Position numbers and translations under genes: made by a program. Under the pieces are notes generated by a model. It made no database searches. It was not told the origin of the DNA and saw nothing but the letters and a program-made list of their open reading frames with translations. Source: Myxococcus guangdongensis (lineage in GTDB: Bacteria; Myxococcota; Myxococcia; Myxococcales; Myxococcaceae). Taken from it: a stretch of 64,000 bases of DNA. Of the stretch, positions 22,696-30,837 are shown piece by piece (the first letter of the stretch is position 1; every line of letters starts with the position of its first letter). Location: the NCBI RefSeq assembly GCF_024198255.1, contig NZ_JAJVKW010000014.1:1-64000 (forward strand), written 5' to 3'.

Positions 22696-25358
22696 GACGC
22701 GCCGGGCTCGTCGCGCACGAAGGCGAAGCCCGGCGGCACCTCGAGGCGATAGCCCGGGTCCTCGAACACCAGCCGCGCGCCGGTGCCCTCCAGCATCTCC
22801 CGCAGGTGACGCACGTGCACGCGCAGCGCGTTGTCGTGCAGCCTCGGGTCATAGGCCGCTTCCCACATGGCCCGCACGCAGTCCTCCTTCGGCAGCGTGC
22901 GGCCCGGGCGTCGGGCCAGCGCATAGAGCAGCCGGCGAGGGAGCACTCGCTTCGCGAGCGAGACGGAGCGAGCCCCCGCGCGCAGCTCGTGATGGCGCGC
23001 GTCGAGCACCACCCCGTCCGACGCGGCGACGGGCGCCTCGACGGCCAGACGCGAGCCGGCGGAGGTCACCACCCGCAGCGAGGCGAGCGTGCGCGCCAGC
23101 TCTGGAATCAGCTCCGGGTCCGCCTCACCCTCCGCCGCGGAGCGCGCCGCGGCCTCCAGCGAGGCACGCGACTCCGCCGCGCGCTCGGCCAGCCGGTGCA
23201 GCAGCGCTCGCGACAGGTGCGCCAGCGCGCGCTCCAGGGCGAAGTCCTCGCCGCGCGCCAGGGGCTCCAGCGAGGCCAGCAGTCCCTCGGCGCGCACGCT
23301 GTCACCCGCCGTCGCCGAGGCCAACGCCGCCAGCGCCCGCTGCCGCGCCGCCATGCCCGGACGCACCTCGCGAGGCTCCACCACCGAGGGGCGCTCCACC
23401 TGCCTCAGCACGTCGGCGGCGCGGGCGGACTCGGCGGCGCGGGCCAGTCCCTCGGCGCCCCGGGCCCGTGCGTCCGCCGCGGCCTCGTCGAGCAACGCGA
23501 GCCCCTCGGCGCGCCGGCCCAGCTCCAGCAACATGCGACCGGCACAGACGCGGGAGAGATGGTGGATGAAGAGATAGCCGCCCTGCTGCGCGCGCGCCGA
23601 CGTCTCCCGCAGGCCCGCGAGCGAGGCCCTGCGCTCTCCGCGCTCCCCCCGGACGAGGGCGGCGATGCAGTCGAGCTCCAGCGCCAGCCTCGGCGCACCC
23701 AACTGGCCCAGCTTCTCCCGCGCGCCCGCGAGCGCTGCCTCCGCCTGAGCGAAGCGGCCGAGCCTGCTGAGGATGCCCGCGGACATGGCGGCCACCAGCG
23801 GACCGCGTGAGTTGAGCGGCGCGCCCTCCAGCAAGGACAGACACTGGTTGAGCGGCTCCTCCAGTCCGTCGTCCCGGCCTTCAATCCAACACATCAGCGC
23901 GCGGGCATAGGCGCCCCAGCCGAGCACGCGCCGGTCCTCGGACGCGGAGCACGCCGCGTCCAGCATCTCCAGGGACTCATCCAGTCGCCCCTGGAAGAAG
24001 CGCAGCGCGGCCCACGCCAGGAGCTGCTGGAGGAACACCTCCGCGTCGCGTGGCATGGGCATGGACTGCAGCGTCCGCTCGCACGCGTCCAGCTCCAGCG
24101 AGAAGAGCGCCACGCGCACGAGCACCGTGCCCACCTGCTCACGAAGGCCCGCATCCCCGTCCTCGCCGAGCGACGCGCGCAACACCGAGAGCTCTTCGTA
24201 GGCACGGCGCAGGTCCAACAGGCGCACCTGGGCGCGGGCCCGCGCCAGCCCCACCTCGGGCGTGAACAGCGCGGGCGGCAGCGAGCCCAGCAACGTGAGC
24301 AGCTCCCCGGCCGCGCCCTGTCGCACGAGCGCCTCCGCCTCCCCGACGATGAAGGCCCGACGCTCCTCGTGCCGTCCCAACGCCTGCAGGTGTCGGGACA
24401 TCGCGCGCACCCGCACCACCTCCGGCAGCGGCTCGCGGGACAGCAGCGTGAGCAGCGCCTCGTGCGCCGCGCGCGACTCCTCGGCGTCGAGCAGCGACTG
24501 GAACGCCTCGCGCACCAGGTCGTGCACGCCATGGCGGCCCCGCGCATCCGTCTCGACGAGGAGCCGGGCCGACAGTCGCCGCAGCGCCTCACCCGCGCCA
24601 CCGTCCGGCAGCACGTCGACGAGCGCGGAGGCGGGCAGCGGCAGCTCCGACAACGCGAGCACCGCGGCGACATGCCGCTCATCCGGCGGCAGCGACGAGA
24701 GCGCCGCGCGCACCGGCTCCTCCACGTCCGCGTCGTTCGCGTGCGCGCGGCGCAGCAGGAACGGCACGCCCCGGGAGCGGGCCCAGGCCGCCGCGAAGCC
24801 CTCGCGCGCGCCATACAGCGTGTCCAGCTGACGCCACAGCAGCCGCGCCGCGGACTCGGGCAGTCCATCCAATCGCAGCTCGATGCGGTCCGGGCTCGTG
24901 GCCTGGCGCGGGAGCTCCTCGCGAGAGGTGGCCAGCAGCGCGCCCTTTCGCAGCCGACCGCCGAGCCCCTCCACCAACGCCACGCGCTCCTCGCGCGCGA
25001 GCACGTGCAGGTCATCCAACACGAACAGCGCCCCGCGCGCGTCCAGCTCCCGGGCCAGGTCCTCCAGGCGCGCGTCGTCCGACAACGCCTGCGCCACGGG
25101 CGCCTCGCGCAAGAGCCGGCGCGCGTCGTCCACCACCGAGTCCAGCGCGTCCCCCGGAGCGATGCGTCGGTGGACCACCGGCCCCCGATGACGCGCCGCC
25201 ACCGCGGCCACCAGCGCGGACTTGCCCACCCCTGGCAGGCCGTAGACGACCCCCGTGCGCACGCGGCGCAGCAGACTGCTCAGCCGCTGGAGCTCCTGCT
25301 TGCGCCCGACGAAGACGGCGGGCGGCCCCAGTCCTCGCGGCGCGGACGTCCTCGTCAT
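22692..25358 (-). CDS. Large P-loop (AAA/STAND-like) transcription regulator with C-terminal winged helix
   Basis: 888 residues from ATG 25358. The N-terminal NTPase has Walker A GLPGVGKSALV (about 40-50) and Walker B ALFVLDDLHVL (about 113). A long helical TPR-like middle (about 300-780) is full of Leu/Ala/Arg repeats such as LGRRAEGLALLDEAAADARA. The C-terminal ~95 residues form an OmpR-type winged helix (VSLAKRVLPRRLLYALARRP, then GRTLPKEDCVRAMWEAAYDP, then LRVHVRHLREMLEGTGARLV). Such ATPases switch between states on nucleotide or ligand binding. The DNA-binding domain is usually N-terminal in SARP proteins and is of LuxR type in MalT, so the C-terminal OmpR-like position here is less common. 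It is convergent with, and slightly overlaps, the histidine kinase gene. Confidence 0.88.
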   Translation of the reverse strand: MTRTSAPRGLGPPAVFVGRKQELQRLSSLLRRVRTGVVYGLPGVGKSALVAAVAARHRGPVVHRRIAPGDALDSVVDDARRLLREAPVAQALSDDARLEDLARELDARGALFVLDDLHVLAREERVALVEGLGGRLRKGALLATSREELPRQATSPDRIELRLDGLPESAARLLWRQLDTLYGAREGFAAAWARSRGVPFLLRRAHANDADVEEPVRAALSSLPPDERHVAAVLALSELPLPASALVDVLPDGGAGEALRRLSARLLVETDARGRHGVHDLVREAFQSLLDAEESRAAHEALLTLLSREPLPEVVRVRAMSRHLQALGRHEERRAFIVGEAEALVRQGAAGELLTLLGSLPPALFTPEVGLARARAQVRLLDLRRAYEELSVLRASLGEDGDAGLREQVGTVLVRVALFSLELDACERTLQSMPMPRDAEVFLQQLLAWAALRFFQGRLDESLEMLDAACSASEDRRVLGWGAYARALMCWIEGRDDGLEEPLNQCLSLLEGAPLNSRGPLVAAMSAGILSRLGRFAQAEAALAGAREKLGQLGAPRLALELDCIAALVRGERGERRASLAGLRETSARAQQGGYLFIHHLSRVCAGRMLLELGRRAEGLALLDEAAADARARGAEGLARAAESARAADVLRQVERPSVVEPREVRPGMAARQRALAALASATAGDSVRAEGLLASLEPLARGEDFALERALAHLSRALLHRLAERAAESRASLEAAARSAAEGEADPELIPELARTLASLRVVTSAGSRLAVEAPVAASDGVVLDARHHELRAGARSVSLAKRVLPRRLLYALARRPGRTLPKEDCVRAMWEAAYDPRLHDNALRVHVRHLREMLEGTGARLVFEDPGYRLEVPPGFAFVRDEPGAS

Positions 25359-25851
25359 CGCCTCACGAGCCTCCCGCGTCCCACGCGAGGCCGTACCCTC
25401 CGCACGTCGACGACCACGAGGAGGAGGCGTCCTGCCGGCGCGCATGCTCACCTCGCCGAGCCGCGATGCGAGCCACCGGCCCAGGACGCTCGCCTCCCCT
25501 CACCCCATGTGAGAGGCGGCGGAAACAACGTCTCGAACTCCAGCGCGCGGCCAGGTCTCATGTGCCCCAGCCTGACACACCCTCCTGTCGCATTCGTATG
25601 TCCCAACCTGGACACCCGCGGTGTGCGCCCCGCGGGCGACTCACCTACCCGGTGCGTCACCGCCCGACATCGTGGGTTCCAATATCACTCCGATTTTTCA
25701 CAATTTGTCGCCCGTCGAGAAGGAATTGGCGCCCGGACGAAAACAACCGGAAGTGAAATCGCGCATCATTCCCCGGTTACCTGAGGGCCAGGGAGCAAGC
25801 AGCCGTACCCGGTCAGCGAGCCCACAGGTCTTACGTCCGGAGGGCGCTCCG
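25359..25851. other. Divergent intergenic region, no gene seen
   Basis: This 493-bp gap lies between the ATPase regulator (minus) and a small gene (plus). The left half contains an imperfect duplicated segment, ATGTGCCCCAGCCTGACAC (25560) and ATGTCCCAACCTGGACAC (25598). The right half (25675-25770) is AT-richer and probably carries the promoter of the plus-strand gene. No RNA gene is recognised. Confidence 0.5.
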
Positions 25852-26220
25852 ATGTGGATCGAGACCATCATCATGCCCCGGGAGGAGCGCGAGCCACGTC
25901 CGGCTCCGCCTCCCCGAGACAGGCGCGCCGCCCTCCATGCCGCGGGCGAGGAGAGTCGCGCCTTGCGGGATGACGTGATGCGGTTCCTGAGCGCGAACCA
26001 CCTGCTGGGCGCGGTGAAGTGGATGAGCGAGCCGGGCTTCTTGCCCCTCATCACCCTGCACTGCACCGAGCGAGCGCTGGAGAAGCTTCGAAGCGCCGCG
26101 GAGTTCGTCGTGGGGCGCGCGTCACCGGTGGATGCCTACCAGCCGCTGACCTCCACGGAGCCGGAGCTGTCCTCGGAGTCGGTGCCCATGGCCGCCTCCG
26201 CCTTCGCGCGCTACTCCTGA
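25852..26220 (+). CDS. Small hypothetical protein
   Basis: 122 residues from ATG 25852, with GGAGGG (25839-25844) upstream at good spacing. A charged Pro/Arg-rich stretch (PREEREPRPAPPPRDRRAAL) leads into a possible small folded region (LRDDVMRFLSANHLLGAVKW, then LPLITLHCTERALEKLRSAA) and a polar tail. No signal or membrane segment, and no recognised family. Its last 10 bp overlap the convergent gene. Confidence 0.68.
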   Translation: MWIETIIMPREEREPRPAPPPRDRRAALHAAGEESRALRDDVMRFLSANHLLGAVKWMSEPGFLPLITLHCTERALEKLRSAAEFVVGRASPVDAYQPLTSTEPELSSESVPMAASAFARYS

Positions 26221-27008
26221 CGCCACGCGGGCAGCTCCACCCTGGGCCAGTCCCGGGACATCGCCGCCTCGGACTCCAGGAGGAAGGCGCCCAGTTCCAG
26301 CAGGCGCTCGGCGATGCGGGCCGCGTCGTCGGTGGCGGTGATGAGCCCCCGAAGGGCCTCCTCGCCGGACTCCGCCTCGGCCACGCGTGACACCCACTCC
26401 GGGCAGCCCTCGTCCCCGGTGGCCGCGCACCAGTCCCGCGCGCCCTGGCGAAGCTGCTCCGCCTCCTCCGCCGTGAAGACGAGCACCGCCGTGTCGCCGT
26501 GCGCCGCGCACCGCGCATGCACCCGCCGCAGCGCGCGCACGAGCAGGTGGGCCACGCCCCTGAGCGTGACGTCGTAGACGTGGCGCTCGGGCGCGTCCAC
26601 CTCGCCCCGGATGCCCAGGACGACGTCGCCGAGCAGCAGCGTGTAGCGGAAGTCCTCCCGGCCCGTGCGAGCATCCTCGGTGAAGACGCTCAGCTCCCGG
26701 CCCCGTCCCGCCAGCCCCGTGGCGACACGCATCGGCTGGAGGCCACCCTGGCCGAGGAGCTGAGGGGACGACATGCGTCCCACGTCCTCGTTGGCGTCGA
26801 CATCCAGCCGCCATCCCCGCCAGCTCGCGCAGACGCCGGGCTCCAACACCTCCGCCGCGGCGCCCCCCTCGCCGCGCGCGAAGTCCTCCAGCACCGCCAA
26901 CATCTCCCGGGGGCCGCCGAGGACGCGAACGGTGCGAGCATCCAGCCTCCGAAACACGAGTGACGTCTCTTCCCGTGAGTCCCCAACACTGCGCCAGTCC
27001 CCGTGCAT
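26211..27008 (-). CDS. Hypothetical cytoplasmic protein
   Basis: 265 residues. It has a mixed alpha/beta composition with recognisable strands (RTVRVLGGPREMLAVLEDFA, FRYTLLLGDVVLGIRGEVDA) and a central helix (HLLVRALRRVHARCAAHGDT). No motif, signal peptide or family is recognised. It lies 87 bp downstream of the PARG gene on the same strand and could be co-transcribed with it. Confidence 0.72.
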   Translation of the reverse strand: MHGDWRSVGDSREETSLVFRRLDARTVRVLGGPREMLAVLEDFARGEGGAAAEVLEPGVCASWRGWRLDVDANEDVGRMSSPQLLGQGGLQPMRVATGLAGRGRELSVFTEDARTGREDFRYTLLLGDVVLGIRGEVDAPERHVYDVTLRGVAHLLVRALRRVHARCAAHGDTAVLVFTAEEAEQLRQGARDWCAATGDEGCPEWVSRVAEAESGEEALRGLITATDDAARIAERLLELGAFLLESEAAMSRDWPRVELPAWRQE

Positions 27009-27095
27009 CGGCTTCCCCCTCGAGCAAATGCTCCAGGGAGTTGTCGTCCAAATCGGGAGGGGCGTGGGATTAAACGGAGTTAAATCCGCGCGCCC

Positions 27096-27914
27096 TCAGC
27101 CGAAGTGCTCCTGGAAGGCGCGCAGGTTCGGCCCGTCCCCGCCCCGCTCGTACACGGCGAAGACCACGCGCGAGAAGGCGCCGTACAGCTGCGTCAGCGC
27201 GCTCGAGAAGGCCTGCGCCACCTCGGCCGGCTCGTTGCGGAAGACGCCGCAGCCCCACGCCCCCAGCACCAGGACCTCATGCCCCTGATGCGCGGCGACC
27301 TGGAGCACCTTCAGCGCGCGCGCCCGCAGCACCGCGTGGAGCTGGCGCCGCTGCCGCGGGTCCTCTCGCAGCACCACCCCCGCGTTGGGTCCGGGCGCGG
27401 TGAGAACCGAGAGCAGGAAGGGCCGCTCCAACAACTCCAACGAGTCGTCGCGGAAGAACGGCACGTCCGGCGAATAGATGAGGTGGTCCGTGTACAGCGC
27501 CGAGCGCTCCTCGCGGTTGGCGTCGTAGTACTCGCGCTGCGTGAGCAGGCAGGGATAGAGCGCCGAGCAGCGCGACAGGTCCTCCTCCTGCGCCTTGGCG
27601 CCACCCAGGAAGCCGCCACCCGGGTTCCTCGCGGAGGCGAAGTTGAGCGCCGCGACGCGCGTCAGCCCCTCCTCCTCCACCAGCCTCCGCGCCGCCTGCC
27701 CCGTCTTCTCGCCCGTCACCTCGATGCGCGGCGCCGTGCCGGCAGCCAGCCCCCGAGGCGTCAGTCCCGAGAAGTCCTCGGGGCGGTAGAGCACCGTCCC
27801 GCTGACCGCGCGCTCCACCAGGTCGCCCACCTGGACCACCCGGCCCGAGGGCGCCACGTACTGCCCCTGCTCCGTGATGCGCACCGTCTGGCGCGCAAGC
27901 TCCTTCAACGACAT
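27096..27914 (-). CDS. Bacterial-type poly(ADP-ribose) glycohydrolase (TIGR02452/DUF2263)
   Basis: 272 residues from ATG 27914, the usual start of the family; an in-frame ATG at 27953 would add 13 residues. The signature of bacterial PARGs is plain: ARNPGGGFLGGAKAQEEDLS, with the GGG loop at 99-101 and catalytic QEE at 109-111. Further conserved pieces are VAALNFAS and VLVLGAWGCGVFRNEP (the macrodomain phosphate loop). It hydrolyses poly(ADP-ribose) or related ADP-ribose linkages in the cytoplasm. No ADP-ribosyltransferase gene is adjacent, so its substrate may be host-encoded elsewhere or foreign. Confidence 0.93.
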   Translation of the reverse strand: MSLKELARQTVRITEQGQYVAPSGRVVQVGDLVERAVSGTVLYRPEDFSGLTPRGLAAGTAPRIEVTGEKTGQAARRLVEEEGLTRVAALNFASARNPGGGFLGGAKAQEEDLSRCSALYPCLLTQREYYDANREERSALYTDHLIYSPDVPFFRDDSLELLERPFLLSVLTAPGPNAGVVLREDPRQRRQLHAVLRARALKVLQVAAHQGHEVLVLGAWGCGVFRNEPAEVAQAFSSALTQLYGAFSRVVFAVYERGGDGPNLRAFQEHFG

Positions 27915-28052
27915 GACTCGCTGCCTTTCGAATGCCAGCCCCGTGGTGAGCACGAAGCTTCGTGTCCCGAAAACACGAAGATTCGCCCCTGGACCTGACA
28001 GGCGATGCGCGCGAGGGCTCCGGGCCCCGGGAGGGCCCGGAGGTGCGGGGTG

Positions 28053-28928
28053 CTACTCGCAGCCGATGCGACGGGTGCTGCTCACCGCCACGTTGTCGAT
28101 CCACGTCTCGGAGGCGGACGGCCCCTGCGGATGGACGAAGCCGTAGCCCACCATGAAGGTGTTGAACGAGCGCATGCCAATCTCGGTGAACTCATGCGCC
28201 TTGGCGCCGTCCACGTACACCGTGGTGGTGCCGTGCGTGCTGGACGCGTTGGGGCGGCGGACCTCCCACTCCAGACACACCCAGCGACCGGTGGACATGC
28301 CCAGGTTGACCGGCGGCCCCTGCCGGTTCCAGCCCTGTCCGTTGCGCGCGGACCAGTCATCCAGCGCGAAGCCCGTGTCCTGAATGACCTGCAGCTCGAA
28401 GCCGCCGAAGTCGTTGCCCGCGTCCGAGAAGAGGACGAAGAAGGTCCCCATCTGCCCGAAGTCTCCCGGCAGCGACGTCATGAACACGTGCGCGCGCACG
28501 AACAACTGCGTGCTGAACGTGGGGCTCAGGGAGCGAATCCACCGGGCGATGGCCTCGCCCTCGCCCTGCTTCTCGTCGATGCCGTCCTCCGTCACCACGT
28601 GCAGCGAACCCGAGCCGGTGTGCGGCCTGGTGCCGTCCGCGGTGATGGTGGCGTGCGTCTTCTGCTCCTCCCAGCTGCCCCGGCCGTTCTCGAACGTCTC
28701 GCAGAACAGCGCGTGGGACGGACACGACGCGGTGCCCGTGCCGCCATCACCGCCGCTCGGCGTACCGGAGTCGGGCGTACCGGAGTCGGGCGTGCCGGAG
28801 TCCTGGCCCCCCGCGTCGGGCGTGCCGCCAGCGTCGGGCTTGTTGTCGTCACCATCGCCGGAGCACGCCGGCGTCGCGCCCAGCGCCAGGAGGGCGAGGG
28901 GCAGCAGCAGAGTGGCTTTGAAGCGCAT
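28053..28928 (-). CDS. Secreted lipoprotein-like protein with LamG/polysaccharide-lyase-like domain
   Basis: 291 residues from ATG 28928 (GGAAGGACC upstream). The signal peptide MRFKATLLLPLALLALGATP ends at AC, so it is a likely lipoprotein, although the lipobox is imperfect. A low-complexity spacer follows (GGTPDAGGQDSGTPDSG), built partly from tandem 15-bp units. The folded domain (about 70-291) has a single-lectin-like look: LFCETFENGRGSWEEQKTHA, GSGSLHVVTEDG, TTVYVDGAKAHEFTEIGM and a final WIDNVAVSSTRRIGCE. This resembles concanavalin/LamG-type carbohydrate binding or polysaccharide lyase folds. No catalytic residues were identified. Confidence 0.85.
   Translation of the reverse strand: MRFKATLLLPLALLALGATPACSGDGDDNKPDAGGTPDAGGQDSGTPDSGTPDSGTPSGGDGGTGTASCPSHALFCETFENGRGSWEEQKTHATITADGTRPHTGSGSLHVVTEDGIDEKQGEGEAIARWIRSLSPTFSTQLFVRAHVFMTSLPGDFGQMGTFFVLFSDAGNDFGGFELQVIQDTGFALDDWSARNGQGWNRQGPPVNLGMSTGRWVCLEWEVRRPNASSTHGTTTVYVDGAKAHEFTEIGMRSFNTFMVGYGFVHPQGPSASETWIDNVAVSSTRRIGCE
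28759..28803 (-). repeat. Three 15-bp tandem repeats in lipoprotein spacer
   Basis: GGCGTACCGGAGTCG occurs at 28759 and 28774, with a third near-copy at 28789. It encodes three PDSGT-like pentapeptides in the flexible spacer. Copy number is likely to vary between strains. Confidence 0.8.
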
Positions 28929-29205
28929 AGGGTCCTTCCAGGCCGGGGGTGGACGCCGGCCATGTCTGTCTGACGGAGCGCGCGCGAGGCCGCAGCTTGC
29001 TCGGGGGTCAGGGAGGCAGAGACCTACCACCGCGCGCACGCCCCGGGCAGCGGGGCCCGGTGGACCCAGGAGCCCACGTCGTCACCCGAGCGACACCCGG
29101 CCGACCGGTGAGGCAGGCCGTGGGAGCACCACGGAAACGGTGGCATCCCACCTCGGGAAGGTGCACAACTGCGCGCCGCGAATCCCACACGCGAGGTCTT
29201 GCACC

Positions 29206-29814
29206 ATGAAGCTCTACTACACGAATGGCGCCTGTTCCCTGTCCCCGCACATCGTCCTGCGTGAGGCGGGCCTGAAGTTCGACGTCGAGAAGGTCGACCT
29301 GCGCTCCAAGAAGACGGAGACGGGCGCGGACTACCTCGCCGTCAACCCCAAGGGCTATGTCCCCGCGCTCGTGCTCGAGGACGGCAACGTGCTGACCGAG
29401 GGCCCCGCCATCGTCCAGTACATCGCGGACCAGGCGCCCCAGGCCAAGCTGGCCCCGGCCAACGGCACGCTGCCGCGCTACCAGCTCCAGGAGACGCTCA
29501 ACTTCATCTCCACCGAGCTGCACAAGGCCTTCAGCCCCCTGTTCAACCCGGCGTTCCCGGAGGAGGGCAAGGCCATCTACAAGGAGCGCATCGCGCAGCG
29601 CCTGAAGACGCTGGACGGCGTGCTGGCCAAGCAGTCGTTCCTCCTGGGTGAGCAGTTCACCGTCGCGGACGCGTACCTGTTCACCGTGCTGAACTGGGCG
29701 GCGCCCATGAAGGTGGACCTGGAGCCGTTCCCGGCCGTGCGCGCCTACCACGCCCGCGTCGCCGAGCGTCCCCACGTGCAGGCGGCCCTGGTGGCCGAAG
29801 GCCTCAAGAAGTGA
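29206..29814 (+). CDS. Glutathione S-transferase, GstA/beta-like
   Basis: 202 residues. The N-terminal thioredoxin-fold domain begins MKLYYTNGACSLSPHIVLRE, with the Tyr and Cys10/Ser positions of beta-class bacterial GSTs. NPKGYVPALVLEDGNVLTEG contains the cis-Pro and glutathione-binding EGPAIVQYIAD. The helical C-terminal domain ends with the N-capping motif FTVADAYLF. It probably conjugates glutathione to electrophiles or protects from oxidative stress in the cytoplasm. Its stop overlaps the GTG start of the glyoxalase-fold gene (GTGA at 29811), so the pair is translationally coupled. Confidence 0.94.
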   Translation: MKLYYTNGACSLSPHIVLREAGLKFDVEKVDLRSKKTETGADYLAVNPKGYVPALVLEDGNVLTEGPAIVQYIADQAPQAKLAPANGTLPRYQLQETLNFISTELHKAFSPLFNPAFPEEGKAIYKERIAQRLKTLDGVLAKQSFLLGEQFTVADAYLFTVLNWAAPMKVDLEPFPAVRAYHARVAERPHVQAALVAEGLKK

Positions 29815-30170
29815 ACACGGCGTTCGTCAAGCTGCTCGTCACGGACCTGCCGCGCTCGCTCGCGTTCTACGAGGCGCTCGGCTTCGAGCGCACCCAGTCC
29901 GAGCCTCCCTTCGTCCGCCTCCAGTGGGCGGGCGCGGCGGACCTCTACCTCGTCGCGCCGCCGGCGCAGCTCCAGCTGGAAGGACGACGGGGGATGGGCG
30001 TGCTCGTGGGCATCCGTGTCGAGGGCTCCGGTGCGCTGGACGAGCTGCTCCTGCGCGCCCAGGCCCAGGGGGCCGAGGTGGAAGGTCCCACCGTGCAGCC
30101 CTGGCACACCCGGGAGGTCGTCGTGACCGACCCGGACGGCTACCGGCTCAACTTCATCGAGCCCGCTTGA
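29811..30170 (+). CDS. VOC (glyoxalase/bleomycin-resistance) superfamily protein
   Basis: 119 residues, GTG start overlapping the GST stop. It has a single VOC fold: VKLLVTDLPRSLAFYEALGF (beta-alpha), FVRLQWAGAADLYLVA, and the closing VVVTDPDGYRLNFIEPA, where the late Glu is a typical metal-binding position. Such proteins are dimers that handle thiol adducts, dioxygenase substrates or antibiotics. Coupling with a GST suggests detoxification of an electrophile. Its last 17 bp overlap the convergent TetR gene. Confidence 0.9.
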   Translation: MNTAFVKLLVTDLPRSLAFYEALGFERTQSEPPFVRLQWAGAADLYLVAPPAQLQLEGRRGMGVLVGIRVEGSGALDELLLRAQAQGAEVEGPTVQPWHTREVVVTDPDGYRLNFIEPA

Positions 30171-30819
30171 GACCCGCTGGGCTGGAGGGCTTCGTGAGGC
30201 CCTCCAGCAACAGCTCCACCATCAGCTCCGCCGCGCGGGGCAGCGGGCGCAGGTCGACCCACGGGTCCTCCTGGGTCTTCACCAGGTGCAGGGCCACCAG
30301 CCCATGCATCCCGCCCCACACCACCTGGCTCACCAGCTCCACGTCCTGGTGCTCGGGCTTGAAGCAGCCCGCGTCCTTCGCCTCCTGCACCGTCTTGCGC
30401 AGGAAGGCATAGGCGTCCTGCTCCGGGTTGTCCTGCTCGAGCGACTCCTCGGACTTGGACCCCACCTCGGCGGGGAGGCGGTCCATGAAGAGCAGCCGGT
30501 AGGTGGTGGGGTGCTCGCGGGCGAACTCGATGTACGCCCGGCCCATCTTCCTGAGCCGCTCCAGCGGGTCCTTCACCCGGGCGACCTTGTTGAGCACCTC
30601 GGCGAAGCGCAGGAAGTCGTGCGTGCACAGCTCCCGCACGAGCGCGGCCTTGTCCTTGAAGTGGACGTAGATGGCGGTGGGGCTGTACTCGATGCGCTCG
30701 GCGACCCGGCGCATGGTCATCGCCTCGTAGCCCTCCTGGCCATAGAGCTCTCGCGCCGCGTCCAGGATGCGCTGCCGCGTCGCCTGCTTCTCCCGCTCTC
30801 GCCGCTCCTTGATGCCCAT
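30154..30819 (-). CDS. TetR-family regulator of the adjacent efflux operon
   Basis: 221 residues. The N-terminal HTH is ILDAARELYGQEGYEAMTMR, then RVAERIEYSPTAIYVHFKDK (about 18-57). The C-terminal ligand domain shows YRLLFMDRLP and a WGGMHGLVALHLV block, typical of the WHG subgroup. It is the last gene of the efflux operon: the stop of the RND gene lies 18 bp upstream of this start. It is therefore likely an autoregulated repressor, and a near-palindrome upstream of the operon (35169-35185) is a candidate operator. Confidence 0.93.
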   Translation of the reverse strand: MGIKERREREKQATRQRILDAARELYGQEGYEAMTMRRVAERIEYSPTAIYVHFKDKAALVRELCTHDFLRFAEVLNKVARVKDPLERLRKMGRAYIEFAREHPTTYRLLFMDRLPAEVGSKSEESLEQDNPEQDAYAFLRKTVQEAKDAGCFKPEHQDVELVSQVVWGGMHGLVALHLVKTQEDPWVDLRPLPRAAELMVELLLEGLTKPSSPAGLKRAR

Positions 30820-30837
30820 GATGCCTCGCTCGTGCCG

